A DNA stretch of 64,000 bases, from the NCBI GenBank assembly GCA_965153455.1, contig OZ234501.1:15054855-15118854 (forward strand). Direction: 5' to 3'. The translations under genes were made by a program, and so were the position numbers. Shown piece by piece: positions 60,336 to 64,000 of this stretch; position 1 is the first letter of the stretch; the number at the start of each line of letters is the position of its first letter. Source of the stretch: Sphagnum compactum (lineage: Eukaryota; Bryophyta; Sphagnopsida; Sphagnales). The notes under the pieces are model-generated. The model saw only the letters and a list, made by a program, of their open reading frames with translations. It ran no database searches and was not told the DNA's origin.

Positions 60336-62008
60336 GTACTCATTTCTTTCTACATTTTCTTAGTAGCTTTGCTAATGACTTTGCTAATGTTTCCTTCTAT
60401 GTACTTTTATGTGTTATGCATGGAACGGGTAGGGGTGGCAGCCTGAGCCTTGGCTTGAATCATGGATTTTTAATTTAAAGGTCTCTTTGAATGGCACTTG
60501 TTTGAATATGAGTTAAGTTCTCGGATTGATTGTGCCTTTTATAGTTTGTAGTTCAAGCAAGCGGATGCCTCCAAGAAGAGTGGGAAGGCCAAGGCATAGA
60601 TATACCCATCTATTGCATCATTACAACATCAAATTGGGCATTTATCTACAAACTTATCCCAAGTTGAGGGGCAAAACATGCTTCCAAGCCTAGCATATTC
60701 ACATTATAACAGCCAAGGGAAGACAAAATTCACTCAAAAGAAAACCATTACCAAAAGTGCTAGTTTTGGTCAACTATTTAATATTACCTTCAAGGGATGT
60801 TAGACTATGGAATGTTCCCATTGATGTTTGCTACCATGTTGTCATACTTGCAAATTTCCGTAACCTGACTAAAGTTTTGATAGACCTGATTACAAAGGAA
60901 GCTACAAAATTTCACAAAGGTCATGTAGAATCACATATCACTGAATGTTCATGAAGGAAGCTCCATGTATTATCATCTGGGGGTGCAATCACAATCAAAT
61001 GAACCAAAAAACACGTTGGGCGACCACCAAAACTTTATAAAAACTATAATTTTGTTAGATATATTTTTGTGGTGCCACTTTAATGCCATGTTAATCATGG
61101 AATGTAGTAGCAATGACTAATATGAAAGCTGAAAAATTCAAAAAATATATTCAAATGTTTTTTTAGGGTTTTCGTTTTAATAAAAGACCTTTGGACTTGA
61201 ACAACATTTCCATCAAAAGTAGTCAATTTTATAAATTCTTGCGCTAAAGACTTTTTTGATAAAGGAATTTTGATGAGAAAAAAAATGAGATGATGTTAAT
61301 TGATTATCCACATTCAAAAATTACTCACAATTTGAAAGTTATGAAATTTAAAAATTTAAAAATAAAAAATGTATTGAACATAATTTTAAAATTTCAAGAG
61401 TCCTTTACCACATGTAAGTGGGGTGTAATGTACATAACATCTAAAACAAAGTTGTAGTTTATGAAAAAATAAAATAAAGCATTAAATAATTAACATATTT
61501 TCATACAATTTGAAATTAAGATTATTTTTCAAAACGAAACACAGAATTTGGTAGAATCTATACACTTTTTGAAAATACTTAATTATTCATGAAAAGTTAA
61601 TACAAAAAAATGATGTATTGGAAAAATTATATGTATTTTTAGTAACGTATTACAAAAGATTTCATCCCAAAAGTCCTTTCTATGAGAAAGTGAAAATGAC
61701 CACAAAAAGGATTATAGTCCTTGAGTCCTTTGTCATCGTTGGCTCATTTGATTGTGATTGCACCCCTGGAGATTACAACACTACATCAACAAGTGTAGTT
61801 TGCAAGTGGTTTTTGCTTTTGCATAGTTGGGCATAGTTTTGGAATCCTCTTCTCTTTGAAGCAAACAATCTTATGTAGACAAAGTGACCACAAGGGTTTC
61901 ACAAAAATAAACTTGTAAGCTACTAACTTAACAAGGACTTGCCTCCGAGATTAAGACCATACAAATGCTACTTTCCCCCATGGTTGTTATGGAGATCGGT
62001 TTGTGGGA
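60336..62008. other. Intergenic, nothing recognised
   Basis: Short frames such as 60,757-60,954 and 61,618-61,836 have no domains. AT-rich throughout. Confidence 0.35.
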
Positions 62009-62410
62009 TTAAGAAAAACTTGTCACAAGGAGTTGATTCATTCCTTGCAAATGAGTTATAGAAGAATTGTGCACTTTTGTCACATTGACATGAGATGGTG
62101 GTGGTACCAATTGCACATTTGTGTTTACAATTACAATCTCATTGTAAATGTGATGGAGCTTTTGTTGTATGAAGTTTGAGCAGGTGATGGGTAAGTGTTG
62201 ATTCTTAGTAATCCTTTTGAATATATAGTTACAAGGATCCTCGAGCACATACTTTATGAAGTTGTAGCAAATTTGTTCAAATGATATGATCATTGCACAT
62301 ATCCAAGCCTTCATAAACATGTTGGAAACCAGACATACACACCCTGACATGCACATTATAAGTTTGGAAATCACACATAGAAAATTTTTCGTTAACAAAC
62401 AATTGTGCAA
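62009..62410 (-). CDS. Hypothetical 133-codon ORF, weak
   Basis: Unusually long open frame for AT-rich DNA, with several Cys and hydrophobic residues near the N terminus (FLCVISKLIMCMSGCVCLVS). No family recognised, no exon signals tested positive and no paralogue in the window. It may be chance; I list it only because of its length. Confidence 0.15.
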   Translation of the reverse strand: MHNCLLTKNFLCVISKLIMCMSGCVCLVSNMFMKAWICAMIISFEQICYNFIKYVLEDPCNYIFKRITKNQHLPITCSNFIQQKLHHIYNEIVIVNTNVQLVPPPSHVNVTKVHNSSITHLQGMNQLLVTSFS

Positions 62411-63840
62411 GCATTGTGGTATTCTACTTCAATGAATGTACATGAATATGAGTTTGGTTATTAGCATCTTGTGGAAGGAAATATATCCATGAATTTGAAT
62501 TTGGTTTAGTTGTCATCCAAGAAGAATATATATATATATATATATATATCCATTCAAGTCCTACCTGTATTTAATGAAGTTTGTGAAACTACATGTAGCA
62601 AAAGGAATTTCTTTTTTGGGTGAAAAAATTGGGCTACCCAATGTAGCTCTTTTGGAAAGAATAACTTTTTAAATTTCAATCATTTTTTTGTAAACAACAT
62701 TTCTTGATTTTCATGCCATGTTAAGTTCATGCATTTTTTATTCCAATGTTTAGTCCATTGTGATTTTTTTTCTATATTCATTCATGAACCTTGAATCATT
62801 ATAATGGAAAATGACGATTCAGCATGTGTGTTGGCAAAAGAAACTTTGTTGTAATTTCCTTTGGGTCCAAGCCAACACGATCCTGCAATTCCTACGAATA
62901 GTGTAAATACTACTTCTTTTGATTCTTGGTTGAACAAAATATTATGATTGTTTACACCTTGTGGCAAAGTGCCCCATTCAACATCTTTTATATTTATGAC
63001 ATGATAGTCATGTTTTTCATATTGATTATATGCATTTTCAATAATATATGATTCTTACATAAATAGTTGTTGATAATTTTTTTTAGCAATTTTTTTATAA
63101 TATTTTAAATGATTATTAATAAAAAAAATTATTTTTAAATTTGTAATTAAGAATTATTTTATATTTTGTGATATAATGTTAAATATCTTAAAAAATGAAA
63201 ATGTACCAACTTTTTCCATTGAAATGTTTGGAATTATTATTTTGTTCATTGATGCCATAAAGTTAAGTTTGTTGAAATAAAATTTTAAAAATTTGTTTAC
63301 TAGATCTTGCAACAATAAATACAAAACTATAATTTATGATAACCTATGTACATGGTTGCAACATATAATTTATGGATTTACATGGATTATGATGAGCAAA
63401 TCCACTGTACTAATAATTACATATAATTATGGATCTATGGATTAACAATAAATGTAAATCTAACCTATGTACTTGGTTGCAACATATCATTTATTAAACT
63501 TCTTATGTTGTTTAGTGGTTTTGCTTGCCATATCCATACTTATTCATATTCTAGATGGAAAAAAATTGTAATAATGATAATTGAAAAAGAATTATGTTTG
63601 GTTGGGTTCAAGATATGATGTTTAAAATAAAATTAAAAATGTCCTCCCCACCCTCAACCCCTCTCCCGCCTTCTTACCTTCCCTTCCTTTCCCCTAAATA
63701 ATTTTTTTGACATGGCATAAACAATCATAATTCTACTTCAAAGTTTTGTAGCATTACTATGAATACAAACAAATATTCATCACTTTTGAAAATGTAAGTC
63801 ATTTTCAATTTCACTATGTATTGGATTTCTCTTTCATTTT
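62411..63840. other. AT-rich intergenic DNA with an (AT)n microsatellite
   Basis: (AT)n at 62,526-62,549. Around 63,340-63,490 the phrase 'aacctatgtac.tggttgcaacatat' occurs twice about 125 bp apart (63,341 and 63,463), a short direct duplication. No gene. Confidence 0.4.
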
Positions 63841-64000
63841 TGGCATTCTATAATAGCTGAGAGTAGAAAGGTGATGAAAAAATAAACATTAGGACTACTA
63901 GCATTCTACAATAGTTGAGAGTAGAAAGGTGATGAAAAAAATAAACATTGGGAAAACTGGCATTCTACAGTAGTTGAGAGTAAAAAGGTAATGAAAAAAA
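63841..64000. repeat. Minisatellite, period about 60 bp, cut by window end
   Basis: 'ggcattctataatagctgag' then 'agtagaaaggtgatgaaaaa' and 'ataaacatt' recur at 63,841, 63,900 and 63,959, with the third copy ending at the window edge. Differences are few, so the array is young and probably continues. Confidence 0.85.

Noticed and set aside
1-64000. CRISPR array, bacterial operon or phage features
   Set aside because: Introns, plant gene families and plant transposons rule out a prokaryotic source; the repeats lack the short-repeat and unique-spacer pattern.

Overview
The window looks like nuclear DNA of a land plant. Genes are sparse and AT-rich, split by introns, and widely separated by repeats and degraded mobile DNA. 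Plant-type families are present: a patatin-like phospholipase, a cytosolic-type cysteine synthase, a peroxisomal DHNA-CoA-type thioesterase and a PPR fragment. The PPR wording and the long, repeat-filled intergenic DNA would suit a seed-free plant such as a fern or lycophyte, but nothing seen settles the lineage.

Layout. 1-1.7 kb: a tandemly duplicated retroelement-like sequence. 1.7-4.5 kb: a small Cys/His-rich ORF, one exon of a TMEM258/Ost5-type protein and a 220-bp repeat. About 4.5-10.73 kb: a decayed autonomous Helitron with a frameshifted Rep-helicase gene, a clear 3' hairpin plus CTAG end and a captured C2-domain exon. The repeat seen at 3.28 kb recurs directly after its 3' end. 10.7-25 kb: no intact gene, but two small DNA transposons with readable ends (12,386-12,696 and 14,738-15,201), a fold-back element at 22.2-22.6 kb and several tandem repeats.

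25.6-36.5 kb is the gene-rich core. A patatin-like gene (+, eight exons) carries an unusual 330-residue Ala/Glu/Pro then Ser/Tyr/Pro-rich tail. It faces a cysteine synthase gene (-). A tandem duplication copied the junction between them, leaving a complete patatin gene plus a truncated synthase on the left, and a patatin tail plus a complete synthase on the right. The complete synthase has three tandem versions of its first coding exon.

36.5-48 kb is AT-rich with repeats and three coding-like degraded stretches I cannot name. 48.8-52.7 kb holds a decayed ribosomal protein eL43 (L37a) gene (-), divergent from an apparently intact three-exon thioesterase gene (+) ending in the peroxisomal signal SKL. 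53-64 kb contains a possible membrane-protein exon, a 270-bp satellite, a second copy of a dispersed repeat, a PPR fragment, a long inverted repeat, a decayed TFIIH p44 (SSL1/GTF2H2) gene and a 60-bp minisatellite running off the end.

Three genes look potentially functional: the patatin-like gene, the right-hand cysteine synthase and the thioesterase. They have no evident joint pathway. Exon borders were read by eye from GT/AG sites, reading phase and family resemblance.
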